Part shown: positions 21,975-33,305 of the stretch, piece by piece
How positions within the stretch are numbered: the stretch's first letter is position 1
How the letters are laid out: every line of letters starts with the position of its first letter
NCBI GenBank assembly: GCA_030077755.1
Contig: JAQJZZ010000014.1
Coordinates: 744,001 to 808,000 of the forward strand
From: Filosporella fistucella
Lineage: Eukaryota > Ascomycota > Leotiomycetes > Helotiales
DNA length: 64,000 nucleotides
Reading direction: 5' to 3'
Position numbers and translations under genes: made by a program
The notes under the pieces: model-generated
Database searches by the model: none
What the model saw: only the letters and a program-made list of their open reading frames with translations
Told to the model about the DNA's origin: nothing

Positions 21975-23931
21975 ATGACTGCCACACACGCTGCAGAAAA
22001 GACAGTCGACAGCCAGGAGAAGTCCATCAACTCCAAATCTTCAACTAGACCAGTTGATACAGAAGATGCGGCGATGGGGACTGTGGAACCTTCTCATTCC
22101 ACGAATGAAGAGAAACGCCTCTTGAGGAAGATAGATTGGCGGTAAGTTCTTTTCAATAACAACTTCATCGCAAAAACCAACCTTGAAAGCCATTTGCTGA
22201 CAACTGCTCAGTCTAATGCCTCTAATGACTTTCTCCTACTTCCTCCAATTTCTCGACAAGTCCAGTCTGAACTATGCAGCCATCATGGGAATCAGAAAGG
22301 ATGCGGTAAGTAGACCAACCCCATGTATCCATTGGAATTTCTGACATCGATGTAGCATCTCGTAGGCCAACAGTATTCGTGGTTAGGAAGTGCGTTTTAT
22401 TTCGGGTATCTCATTGCCAACTATCCCGCTTCATATGGCTTCGTCAAGCTTCCATTAGCCAGATTTCTCTCAGCCTCGATGTCAGTAACTAAATTCGTAC
22501 ATGCACATGTAAAGAGTTTCTGCTGACCAAATCCACAGCGTTGCCTGGTCAATTGTTCTAGCCTGCCACGGAGCTGGTCAAAATTTCGTTGGCCTCTGCA
22601 TACTTCGCGTACTATTGGGCGTCACTGAAAGCACTGTCTCTCCTGGATTCAGTCTTTTGACCGGAATATGGTATAAGCCTTCAGAACATGCTTGGCGTCA
22701 TGGAATTTGGTTCCTGGGAAATGGAATAGCCAATCTTTTTGGAAGTTTACTTGCATATGCAATTTCACATATCGACGGGAATATGAAGCCTTGGAGGGTA
22801 AGCTGAGGCTCTACAAACTAGGGGATGGAAAATGCTAACACTTATTTTAAAGTGGCTTTTCATCATCTTCGGATTAATTACTTTCTTCTGGGGTGTCTTC
22901 CTCTATCTCACCCTCCCAGATACTCCACTGACCGCATCCTTCCTTACACCCCGCGAACGTGAGATCGCCGACATGCGACCACAGAAATCACAACACAGCT
23001 TTAAGACCAATGAATGGTCAAAAGCGCAATGTATAGAGGCTTTGATAGATCCCAAGACTTGGTTGATCTCCCTCATCATCGGAATTGCTTCGATCACCAA
23101 TGGTGTTGTCAGCAATGTACGTCCCACTCCCATTTCTCTATGGGTGGTTAAAAAAGAAAAAAAAAACTTATTGACAATTTTCAGTTCGGCTCATTGATCG
23201 TCAATTCATTCGGGTACAACGAGTTTCACACTATCCTCCTACAAATGCCATCCGGCGCCTTCCAGATCGTTGCTGTCCTTACAGCCACCTACACGGCATC
23301 CAAAGTGCGGAAATCACGACTTTTGCTCGTCATCGCCGGCTTCGTTCTCGGACTCCTTGGTATTCTGCTCGTGAAAGAACTTCCCACGAAAAATAAAATC
23401 GGAAGGCTTTTTGGATTCTGGATGATGATCATCTTTTCCAGCGCTTTCCCGTTGTTGCTGAGCTTGATGGCAAGTAGTAAGTAATACCTTACATCAGTGC
23501 AACTGATCTTGCGCTGACTCGAGGAAAGATACTGCAGGATTCACAAAGAAAGCAACAGTCAATGCTATGTTCTTCGTCATGTATTGCGCCGGCAATATTG
23601 GTGGACCTCAACTATTCAAATCGATTGAAGCACCGAATTATCATGCAAGTACTCCTTCCATTATTCCCATCGCCGTCTTTTGAAACATGAGCAAATACTG
23701 ATAGAAATTCAGACTGCATATAATGGCATGATAGCTTGCCTCTGTATCTCCATCGCACTAGCGGTTGTATTGAGACAATACATGGACTGGGAAAACAAGC
23801 GTCGCGATCGCGAGCAAGGGGTTTATATCGACCCTGAACCGAAGGGCGCCGACGAGGAAGAAGTGGGAGACATGAGCGAGAGGATCGTGTTGACGGATTG
23901 GGAAAACAGGAAGTTCAGATACTATCTGTAA
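21975..23931 (+). CDS. MFS permease, anion:cation symporter type (DAL5/TNA1-like)
   Basis: Eight exons: 21975-22141, 22212-22305, 22356-22480, 22539-22797, 22853-23116, 23185-23476, 23538-23644 and 23713-23931, giving 508 residues. All introns are GT-AG except the last, 23645-23712, which fits only as GC-AG (GCAAGT donor). A polar N-terminus is followed by twelve predicted membrane segments. Motifs LDKSSLNYAAIMGIRKD, GQQYSWLGSAFYFGYL and CILRVLLGVTESTVSPGF are typical of the allantoate/nicotinate/pantothenate permease group, as are LPDTPLTASFLTPRER at the central loop and TAYNGMIACL before the last helices. It should import a small organic anion across the plasma membrane by proton symport. 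The substrate cannot be told from sequence. The divergent zinc-cluster regulator and the nearby esterase suggest the three genes serve one substrate. Confidence 0.9.
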
Positions 23932-25397
23932 ATAATAAGCTTCAAGTTTGTGAAATAGGAGGGTCGGCCAATGCTATTAAAAGCGCTCAGAGGGTATGGA
24001 ATATGAACTTCAAATTGAGAAATTAAGCCTATGATGGAACAAATACCTGGAATTCATAGAATGCACAAGTAGCCTAAAAAGCCTCTTATTCACTTCCACG
24101 CGTTCAGATGATTCCGTTCATACTCACACTCCTGCAATTACTTTTACTTTTTCTTTTGATGAGATGGGATGAGATTCAAAGTAAGACACAAAAAAAAGTT
24201 AAAAACTTCTCTCACACTCACCCCTCAATCCCAATCCAGCCACCACCCCTTAAATTTCCACGCCCCCGAAGCCTCACATCACGATGCCAATCTCCCACAC
24301 CCCGTGCGATAAGCTAAGCTTAGCTACGCACAGCGCAGAACATGGTCTGTGTTATATTGAGTGCGAGCGATAAGTCCAGCGATGAGATTTCCTATCGTGG
24401 TTTATCCACCCCGAGCAGACCAATTGTGTGTGGATAAAGAGAGGGTTAGAGTGGTATTGTATATCAGGGGTAGGATAAATGGCGACACTTTATGTTGGGT
24501 AGATATCAATATTACGGAAATGAAATTACTATGGGTTTGAAAAATATTATACTTTATTATAGAAAGAGGTAAGTATCCGGATTCGCGGGAAGTTTATTTT
24601 AGAAGCAAGAGAAAAGAAATAGAATTTTCCGCAGCTCAGCTCAAAAACGCCAGAAAACCAGCATCTCAGGGTCCCTCCTCCAAACTGTAACAGGGCTGAA
24701 CGCCCAGCGTCCATATTCCTCGCTTAACCCTACACTAATTCAGGGGCCCCCTCGTATCCGCTTCTCTGCCAGTGACATACCGAGCGTCTGTCTGGGGAAG
24801 GAGGGTAACACGAGGTTTGGAAATCTTAAATTGCGTATGCCATTCTGCTTGCATGCCGAGCCTACCTCTCATATTGCCCCATTCTGGATTCTCCTCTGAC
24901 AATATGACAGAATGTGTGTTTTGTTAGGGGATAGAGAGTAATCTGACGAAAATATGCAGTACTATTGAGAAAGATAAGCAAATGAGAGGGCAATACGAAC
25001 ATCACACCACCATGATTTGAGCCCGTACGGAGTAAGCTTACAGAGTACCCTTATATCCGGGGAAGACATCGTGATTCGTGGCTGCTGCGTCAGAGTAAGC
25101 CTCTCGGGATTTGGGAGGGGGCTTGCCGCTTGCATGGGCAAGGCACTTTTATCGGTGTACCGCTTTTTGGGGGCTGGGCTATGGCTATTCATATAGTCGT
25201 GCTTTCCCTTCCTCTCTCGGTTCATGAATAATGTTTGGATGGATGTTAGTTGGACTTGCCTCTTCTACAATTCGTACGATTATGACACTTTAACGACGCG
25301 CGGTTCTTGAAATTTATTTCCTCGAGATAGGTAGCGATATACGAAGCATACGAACAGATTCGAAAACATCAACTAATGCATCTTTAACACCTCAACG
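23932..25397. other. Intergenic region
   Basis: No gene supported. A perfect 14-bp palindrome AGCTAAGCTTAGCT lies at 24312-24325. An 87-codon minus-strand frame at 24962-25225 has no recognisable features. Confidence 0.45.
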
Positions 25398-25721
25398 ATG
25401 TTTAAAGAACTCGTTTCTCTAGCTATAATCCTAGGCTTCGTGGTTAATATAATCTTCGTGGCGCATCCGAACAGTACTTCCTACACGCTTGCTTTTGTGG
25501 GAAGTCTTGCGTTTATAGCGCCGTTTGTGTTGGGTTGGAGATGGTGGAGGAGGAGGGAGGAGGGAAGGAAAGAGGTTAGGGAAGGTGGGGTGATGTTAAT
25601 TGGAGTAGATGTAGGGAGAGAAGGAAGAGTGAGTCGCGTGGAGGATGTTAGAATGGAGATGGCTGATGTTGAGAAAGGTGGGGATGTAAGTGCTGATGTG
25701 CTGGGGAGGGGAGGGGGATGA
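25398..25721 (+). CDS. Possible small two-helix membrane protein
   Basis: A 107-codon frame begins with ATG at 25398 in a good context (CAACG before the ATG). It encodes two hydrophobic helices, LVSLAIILGFVVNIIFVA and YTLAFVGSLAFIAPFVLGW, followed at once by a basic WRWWRRREEGRK stop-transfer segment and a charged tail. The layout (short N-terminus, hairpin of two helices, positive inside) is what a small membrane protein looks like. The second half is encoded by purine-rich repetitive DNA, so the tail may be an artefact. Family unknown. Confidence 0.35.
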   Translation: MFKELVSLAIILGFVVNIIFVAHPNSTSYTLAFVGSLAFIAPFVLGWRWWRRREEGRKEVREGGVMLIGVDVGREGRVSRVEDVRMEMADVEKGGDVSADVLGRGGG

Positions 25722-27091
25722 GAAATCAGAGGATGTGTTGGAAGTTGGTGTTAGGATTGAAGTAAAGGGAGTCCGGTACCACTTCATTGTGGTCGATGTG
25801 AGTACGCCCAGTGAGGTGAATATGAAAGAGAGACACTGACGGTTCGCAGCGCTAATTATCCCAACGTTCGGCGACTGGTGCCTCACTCAAACATCGATCA
25901 AAGCCGGGGAGGAAAGGAGTTTTCATGAGTGAAACACATCTTGACATTATGAAAACATACCGAAGTCTTTGAGTCAGCAACGAACCGACATCACGTTGCT
26001 CTCACAGCAACAAAAGAACATCTCGCCTCCACTTCGATTTAAAGCGCATAACCCCACTAAAGTGAAGTCATTCACTACAGCACCACACATCTTATGGATC
26101 AACACCCAGTTCTCTATCCCTAGACTCCCAAGGTCGACCATCTCATCTTGTTGACAACTCAACTCAACACAATACTTCGCCCACACACCCAAAACCACAC
26201 CCGACTTATCAGAGCCTTTATCCCAAGGAGCATTCCTCCCCAACTCCTCGCTAGCCGAAGATACAGATCGCATGGTAGAGATAACCTAAATCACCTACAC
26301 TGCAACTAGGGAGATGCAGAAATAAATACAAGTCGACACAAAAGAAGAAGAGTTGTGACAATGTAAAAGGCATGCCCGCTACACCATATCAGAGTCTGAT
26401 AGCATATGCCTCCAAGGCAAAAGGAAGGCGGGAGAGAACCTGAGAGTTCAATTTCAATGATCAAAGGACTACTGGAATGGAGAGTTGAAGGCATCAATGC
26501 GGAGTAGATGGGATGGAGTGAAAGGGTGTGAAAGGGCGAGAAGGAGAAGAGTTATACCTTGCACAGCAAGTCAAGAGAATGAAATAATTATCATACTAAT
26601 TTATCCTTCTACCACTCCGAGACACCTCACGATAAATTCTGTTGCTCTCATCCAGCCCCACTACTTCACGTATTCCTAGTCAGGAGACTCCTCCTGATAG
26701 TAAGTGAGAAGAAAGGAAAGCTACTCACTTAGCCCTCTCGAGCAACGACATCAAATCACATTCCGTCACTTCACTCAAAAAATAGGTAAAACATCGAAAA
26801 CTCTCGAGGCTCAATTCATACCAGTTAGTCAATAAAGACCAAAGCAGATAATCCGTAGCGCCTAGCCGTCCTCTTCGCAACACTAGGCAGAAAAGCATGA
26901 TCTCGCAATGACAATAAGCCGTAATATATACAGCGAAAGAGCCATGATCGTCCCCGTGACATGCATTGCTCCGATAAATCGAAGTCTATACCCGCTCGCT
27001 GGCGTTGATATTAGGAACTGCATCCCTCTGCGGTTATTACACTAATCTGACATAATCGTAATTCCGTGGCTGTAACCTCCCCTTTAAGGTT
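25722..27091. other. Intergenic region
   Basis: A 99-codon minus-strand frame (25974-26273) starts with ATG but has no recognisable domain. The right part is the 3' flank of GRR1. Nothing else seen. Confidence 0.4.
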
Positions 27092-29104
27092 TCAAGTATG
27101 GCCGTGGTTGAAAGAAACATCCCCGACTTCCTCGAGTTCTTCGTCAGGATCTGCCCCTTCATCATCAGCATTCAATGCAGCAGCGCTCATCATAGCTGTA
27201 GCGTCATTCATACCGGTCATTGTCTGATCATCGTCCTCAACGCGCTCAACTGTCGCAGGCTCACCGAAGCCAGTTGAATTAGGACCTAAGTTCTGAAGAT
27301 GATGACGGAGACCAACGACACCTTGGCCGGAAAAGACGCAGAAAACATTCCGTTGATGCTCTGTGAATTCTATAAAATTGTTAGACGCTGCGCAATCCAG
27401 TTCTGCAGATTGACTTACCTGGAGGAGCCTCTCTGCAGAATCGTTCTAGATCTGAACGCAGGAATGCTTGGACACCAGTCAAACTTAGATGGGTTAGTTT
27501 TTGGCAGTTGTTGAGTAGCACAACAATGCTCTGTGTAGATGTTAGTGAAGTGTGATTGGAATGTATTGGTCACTCACGGCCAGAGTAAGATTGGTGCAAT
27601 AGCTGAGATGAACTCGCTCCAAGCTGCTGCTTATGAATGGGTCATAAGAATCGCCTCCATATGTAGTCGGTAATCTCTCAAAACGCTTTCGAGCTTGGGA
27701 CAAAGCATAAACGCTTCGATCAGTAATGAGTACACATTTGACGAGACCGATTCTCCTCAGCTTTGGCAGTGTAGCCAATTTTGTGACCGACTCATCTGTA
27801 AGATGGGCGCAGCAGCCTAGATCAATATATCGAATCCGGTTGCAGTTTAGAACCAGGGTTTTAACAGCTTGATCTGTAATATGGCCGCAATGTCCTAGGT
27901 GAAGGTAATGAAGGTTCTTTCCCAGCTTGCTAATTGCGTTGACAGCAGTATCTGTTAAATTTCTGCACTTGGCGAATACCAAGTTTCTCAGTCGTGGTGC
28001 GACCTCAATAATTCTCTCCACAGCGCGATCGGTCAAGCGAGCACAACTTGTCAGATCCAGAATCCTTAAATGCTCAAAGGTTCTACCATGAGGAAGTCCC
28101 AAGAACGCGGAATCGGATATTAATTCGCAGTTCGCAAGTCGAAGTTCACGTAGGGATTGTCCTTTTGTGAGTAAAGCATGTACAGGGTCATTGCCAATCA
28201 ACTTGCATTGATGGAGATCAATTTCGAGAATATTGGGGCACTTTTCGGCAAAGGCAAGGATAGCACCATCTTCGAGTTGCTCACAATCGTTGAGTTTTAG
28301 CTGGAATCGTTAGTATGCTGCATATATAACAGAGAATACAAAACTCACGCGTTTGAGATACCTGCAGTTGTCTGCAACAGCCATCATAGATTGGTTGGAT
28401 ACCTTGGTGCACCCAGAGATATTAAGGCCTTGTAATCGCCTACAGTTATCTGCTAGAGCGAACATAGAGACGTCCGTAATCTGTGTATCTCCAGAAATAT
28501 CCAGAGCAAGAAGGTGGTGACTATCTTGAAGCAGACCGGTGAGCCCATGGTCCGTGAGTCCTGAACAGTTTGTGAGAGTGAGCCGCTCCACTCGTTTGCA
28601 AACTTGAAGTGGAATAACACTGCCATCATTAACTTCCGGTGCCAAGGCCGCAAGATTCAACCGCTTGATAAAGTCTCGATATGCGAAGTATGAATGCGTC
28701 AAGGAGAGCGTGTTGCAGATATGTTGATGCTTCAGCCAGCTCGTACAGGTGGGTCGGTGCCACAACAGATCCACACTATTTCGAGCCCATCTCTTCGATA
28801 CCCGCATACAATTCAAAAGATCTTGAGAACTAGCCAGCTTCGAAAAGATGCCTATGAGGACTTCTGCTGGAAGGCGATTCGCAGGAGGTACACATATTTC
28901 TTCTGAGACAGCCATATCTTGAAATGTAGGAACTCCGATGGAGGATTGTGAATCGTTGGCTCCGGCATAGAAGTCAGATTCCTCATAGTCTGCCCGAGCT
29001 GGAGAATTGCTTGACGAGGATTGCGAGTCTCCTTCGGGGTCTGGAGTCGCTCGATAAGGAGCATCGGTTTGAAGGGGGGCCACGACCGGAATACTGCCCC
29101 TCAT
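27092..29104 (-). CDS. GRR1: F-box/LRR protein GRR1, SCF ubiquitin ligase substrate receptor
   Basis: Four exons, 29104-28349, 28300-27578, 27530-27419 and 27369-27092, give 622 residues. The introns are 47-49 nt (28301-28348, 27531-27577, 27370-27418), and the first has a perfect ACTAAC branch site. A disordered Ser-rich N-terminus of about 70 residues precedes the F-box at about 76-120 (RLPAEVLIGIFSKLASSQDLLNCMRVSKRWA), which binds Skp1. At least ten leucine-rich repeats of the cysteine-containing subtype follow, with LTLTNCSGLTDHGL, LNISGCTKVSNQS, LDLTSCARLTDRAV, LHLGHCGHITDQAV and IDLGCCAHLTDESV as clear examples; these form the substrate-binding arc. The acidic C-terminal tail ends FNHGHT. 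GRR1 marks phosphorylated proteins such as G1 cyclins and nutrient-sensing regulators for degradation. Order and length match ascomycete GRR1. Confidence 0.95.
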
Positions 29105-30887
29105 GATGACGGTTTGAGTGATATGGTCTCGGAAGGAACGAGTGCCAATTTCGTCGCAGATTAAGAGGGCAATAGCAAGTCAGCGTGTGTTCGAAAGGCT
29201 GCGATCGTGTAAAAATGGATGAGATGGTGTTCAGTGTCGAGGCCGTTCGTGAAGAGAGGTGCTGATACCTCAGCCTCGTGGGAATCAAGGGAGATTCCTG
29301 GCTCAAATTTGGACGGATATGTCGATCTTAGGTGAAGTGTAGAGAGCTGACGATATTTCGAAGCGAAGGACGACCAGGAGATGGCGGTGGAGGTTGTCGA
29401 GGTTGGCGTTTGTTGCTTTGTGATCAGATTATGGCGATGTTTGATCTCGATGATTGAAGTGGTTGTGACAATGCGCAGCGTCCTGCAAGGCTCACTGATT
29501 GGGTCCGCTTAGGGTTTTTGGGGCTGGAATTCTGTCTGGATATCGGCACGTGAGGAAGGTCATTCGACTGCAGAAATTTGAGTTGGAGCTCAGTTGTGAG
29601 ATAGAAAGGTGTGTTTGAAATAGAATTTAAGTAAAATATGTTGTTGCACGTTTGTCACGAAGCTAGTGTATTTAAAAATTGCCTTAAAGAGTGAAGATTT
29701 TGATTCGAAGCCCAAGTTCGAAGCCCTCTAGACATGCTTACTTGACGTGGGTCCACACCCACTTGAAGTGTTGTAGATATTGGTGCAGTCGGCCCAATTT
29801 TAGAATTTATCAATCCCTATTTCTCTCTTTCAAGCAGAGAATAAATGTCTGATTTCTAATTTGCAGTAAATCGGTGGAACTTCCTCTATAGATCCTGCAG
29901 GATTCACATGACGGAAGTCCGCGTCTTTCATCTCAACGCGATATCTGACCTCCGGCCGTATTGTGACAGAAATATGCAGGTGCTCAACATTTCCCACTAC
30001 AACCTAGACCAATCTGTAGCTCCTGCGGGGTGATTCGGCGACTTTTCGTGCTTCTCTCGGCCGCACATTTTCTGCCGCTTCATGAACAGGATTGGTTGAG
30101 AAACGTGATAGTCCACTTTGACTTTGAGAAGCTGCACGGCCAAGATAGAGTGTTTCTCCGCCAGTTCATATGTTCAATGCTCGGACGGAAATTCGACGTC
30201 ATTTTGAAGCTAAATTTTCAGTCTATTTCTCTGAAACTTGAATGTAGAACTCTAGCTGTCATGATCGGAATTATGAAGGGTACCTGCTGTAGCTGAGAGT
30301 ACGCCTGGCTGCGTTATAATTGTGGCTATTGGGTTGAATATTTCCTTCCAGTGCCACATCTAGATTGACCTTGTAAAGTGTGTATTTTGAACTCAGTTCA
30401 TGTTCTGGACCTTGCAATCAGCAGCCCGGAGGCTCTTGGGGCGGACAGAAACGCGAATTGGCCAATAACATTACAACTCAATAATTTGGTCGAGATACTC
30501 CGAATATAGAGAAACTGAACTGTGCCAATTCCAATACTATGACAAAAGAAACATGCTCTACAAGCTCCGTACATATGCTCCTGAACTTGATTGTCCCTCT
30601 TGTAACAAGACTTAGGTACCTTAGCAATGGAGGCGCGAGGAGTAAGTGCCATTTTCTATTCACAAAATCATTGAACCATGGCGTGTAGAATTGAGTTCGC
30701 AGTTCCCTTGTCCCCAAAAAGCCTCGAGACTTGAAGTAGATGAAGTTATGTTGACGTAAATCTATGATATCAAATGCAATCCACGGCACCATCAGCCACC
30801 AAAAGCTTCCCCAGATTTCGCTTCCAATCATCACCCCATTTCAACAACGCCTCTGCCCAGCTTCAAAACCAACCACCTTCACTCAAA
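29105..30887. other. Divergent intergenic region between GRR1 and AIM18
   Basis: It should contain the promoters of both flanking genes. The sequence next to 29105 is a long, likely transcribed GRR1 leader with several short upstream frames. The last 100 bases before AIM18 are C-rich and A-rich, typical of a leader, and contain an in-frame ATG at 30774. Confidence 0.45.
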
Positions 30888-32045
30888 ATGTCTCTCCGCA
30901 CCCCAACTACACGCCTATTACGGACTCATCTCCCTCGTCCACAATGTCTGCGCACCCAATTCCTCTCCCGAAACCTCACATCCGGGCCTCGCGCACCTCT
31001 CGACCCAATAACCCAGCACCGTCTCGAAGCACAGCTACGAACCCACTACAAACGCCGCTCCTACTATGCCGCCGCCGGCTGTGTCTTCAGTATGGTCGCT
31101 ATCTATGTCACAGCCACGTCTATAGATCTCGAGCAGTACCCTCCGAAACCTACTGCGAACAAGGCAGATTCAGGACGGAGGGCAGATGATCCTATGGTGG
31201 TGCTGGGTCGCGAGCGGAAAATAGTGGTACAGAAGCTTGGAGAGGAACCAGAGGAACATGTCGATGTGGTTCAGACAGGGACGAGTACTGTGCCTACATT
31301 CCCGCGGATTCTGGACTTCTATGATGATGAGAGGGAGGGGCTAGGGAATGGGATTGCGCCAGGAGTGAGTGACGATAGACTGGTGGAATACCAGCTTATT
31401 GGATTGGGTATCAGAACTGTGAGCTTTTTGGGTATACAGGTGTATGTGGTAGGTATGTATGTAGCGACCGATGATATTGCTTCGTTGCAAGAGTCATTAA
31501 TCAAGAAGATCGCGCCAACTGCTAGTACATTAGTAGCAGGGGAGAAAGACGAATTGAAGAAGAGGCTCTATGATCCGGAGGAGGGAACTAAAATCTGGAC
31601 TGAGGTGTTGAAAGAGTCGGAGGTGAGAACGTTGGTTAGGATCGTGCCGACCAGGAACACGGATTTTCATCATCTGCGAGATGCTTGGGTAAGGTCTCTT
31701 ACTGCGAGGGCAACTGGGGATAAGGCCGAATATGGAGATGAAATGTTTGGGAAGAATGTGGCTCAATTCAAGGCCATGTTCAATAGAGGGAGTGTGCCAA
31801 AAGGAAAGGAGCTTCTCCTATCGAGGGACAAGAAGGGAAAGCTCGCTGTTTGGTACGACGATGGTAAAAATGGAGCCCAAAGACTTGGAGACGTCACGGA
31901 TGAGCGGATATCAAGAGCTGTATGGTTGAATTACTTGGCTGGAAAGACAGTTGCCAGTGAACCGGCAAGAAAAAGTATCGTTGAAGGTATCATGGAGTTC
32001 GTCGAAAGGCCGGTTGGCACAGTCGCCACTCAAGTACATGTATAA
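30888..32045 (+). CDS. AIM18: AIM18-like mitochondrial protein, chalcone-isomerase fold
   Basis: The uninterrupted frame gives 385 residues from the ATG at 30888, which has AAA at -3 to -1. An earlier in-frame ATG at 30774 would add 38 residues. The chosen start opens an Arg/Ser/Thr-rich amphipathic presequence (MSLRTPTTRLLRTHLPRPQ) expected for mitochondrial import. A membrane segment AAAGCVFSMVAIYVTATSI follows; then the chalcone-isomerase-like core with LVEYQLIGLGIRTVSFLGI, VYVVGMYVATDD, TLVRIVPTRNTDFHHLRDAWVR and AVWLNYLAGKTVASEPARK. AIM18/FMP22 proteins sit in the inner membrane facing the intermembrane space and bind heme in yeast; they are not flavonoid enzymes. The gene is convergent with the glutaredoxin, with stop codons only about 130 bp apart. 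Confidence 0.88.
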   Translation: MSLRTPTTRLLRTHLPRPQCLRTQFLSRNLTSGPRAPLDPITQHRLEAQLRTHYKRRSYYAAAGCVFSMVAIYVTATSIDLEQYPPKPTANKADSGRRADDPMVVLGRERKIVVQKLGEEPEEHVDVVQTGTSTVPTFPRILDFYDDEREGLGNGIAPGVSDDRLVEYQLIGLGIRTVSFLGIQVYVVGMYVATDDIASLQESLIKKIAPTASTLVAGEKDELKKRLYDPEEGTKIWTEVLKESEVRTLVRIVPTRNTDFHHLRDAWVRSLTARATGDKAEYGDEMFGKNVAQFKAMFNRGSVPKGKELLLSRDKKGKLAVWYDDGKNGAQRLGDVTDERISRAVWLNYLAGKTVASEPARKSIVEGIMEFVERPVGTVATQVHV

Positions 32046-32171
32046 TATGTATCAAAAGCAATTTTCAGCACAGAATTTGCAATCATTCCTTCATTCTATG
32101 GACTCTGTGCAACCTATCTATGGTGCAGCCATCAATACCAGGTTTCCATCGATATGTATGTCAACAATCCT

Positions 32172-32591
32172 TTACAAAGCACCAGCATCCTTCAATAGAG
32201 TTGGAAGATCTCCCTTCCGCTCTTGAAGATCCGAGTTCCCTCCAATGTGTTGTTGCTTGATGTAGATGTTTGGTACAGAGGTTTGTCCATTGATCTCCTT
32301 CAGTGCAGCTTGAATAGCACTTCCATCATCTATATCAAAAATTAGCCTCGGCTCTATCCCACTCTGAGTAAACAATACAACATACCAACTTGATCAAGCT
32401 CGATAACGAAGAACTTTGCTCCTTGCTCAGTCAAGAGAGACTTGGTAGCCTTGCAGTATGGGCAGTAAGACTTGCTGAAGACCGCTACATCATATTAGCA
32501 ACTGTACCGGAGAAATGGCAAACCTATCTCCAAACATACCAACTGGGTTCTCATCAATGATCTTTTGGGCTTTGACCTTGGCGGCAGACAT
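32172..32591 (-). CDS. Dithiol glutaredoxin (CPYC type)
   Basis: Three exons, 32591-32540, 32484-32386 and 32329-32172, give 102 residues. Introns 32485-32539 and 32330-32385 both have GTATGT donors and are phase 1. The spliced protein starts MSAAKVKAQKIIDENPV, then has the active site SKSYCPYCKATKSLL, the ELDQVDDGSAIQ turn, the cis-proline loop TSVPNIYIKQQHIGG with TVP-equivalent SVP, and the final helix LPTLLKDAGAL. It is the size and layout of yeast Grx1/Grx2: a glutathione-dependent disulfide and mixed-disulfide reductase of the cytosol. No targeting sequence is seen. Confidence 0.95.
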
Positions 32592-33305
32592 ATTGGCAGG
32601 GGTGACAGAAGTCGAAGTGAAGAATCTTCTTAAGAACGAAATGTTGGGCAATTGGTATGGTGGTTACTGAGGGGAAAAGGTGGTATTATATGTGATGGAG
32701 GGGCAATCTATTGCTATGGCGAAATCGACTGCGTTTGAAGGTTGCTTAGTGATTGGTGCTTTTGCTTATTGAGGAATGCTGCTTCTGGACCCATGACGCA
32801 AGGCGAAAGTCCGAAACCCATCAGAGGCAAACACTGACCGGGCAAAGGCCGACACAACCTTTCGGGTTGATGACAAAGCCGTCAGAGCCCTGTTTGCTCA
32901 AATCCCGTCCCGTTGGCCAAAGGCGCAGAACAAGGCTTCGCTGGCACATTCGAATTCAAAGGACACGGCAGTCAGCATTTGGAATTTGGGCTATTTTCTG
33001 GAATATAATTTGTATTCTTTCATGCAGTAACTCGTAGAACAGATTACTTGTTCCATTATTATGTGATATTTCATCATTACAAATTCTCACTGATACTATT
33101 TTTGAAAGCAAACATCAGTACCGGAATGGCATGATCGTGACCCCGACCAAAATTCTCCCACTCGCTTCACAACCACAGCTGCTGTCCACGTCGAGTCAAG
33201 TTGGACAACCGTCGATCTCAACACAACCACCCCACCTGACTCGAAAGAATACCAACGAACAGCAGAGACAGGTCCTCCAGCAGGGCAGAGTAGAAATCAG
33301 ACAAA
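32592..33305. other. Divergent intergenic region, glutaredoxin and BAG gene promoters
   Basis: Holds both promoters. A 79-codon plus-strand frame from ATG 33131 overlaps the BAG gene start in another frame. It may be an upstream frame in the BAG leader. Confidence 0.4.

Noticed and set aside
25974..26273. 99-codon minus-strand frame with ATG and several Cys
   Set aside because: Composition is not clearly coding, it ends in an odd CCC-rich tail, and no homologous pattern was recognised.
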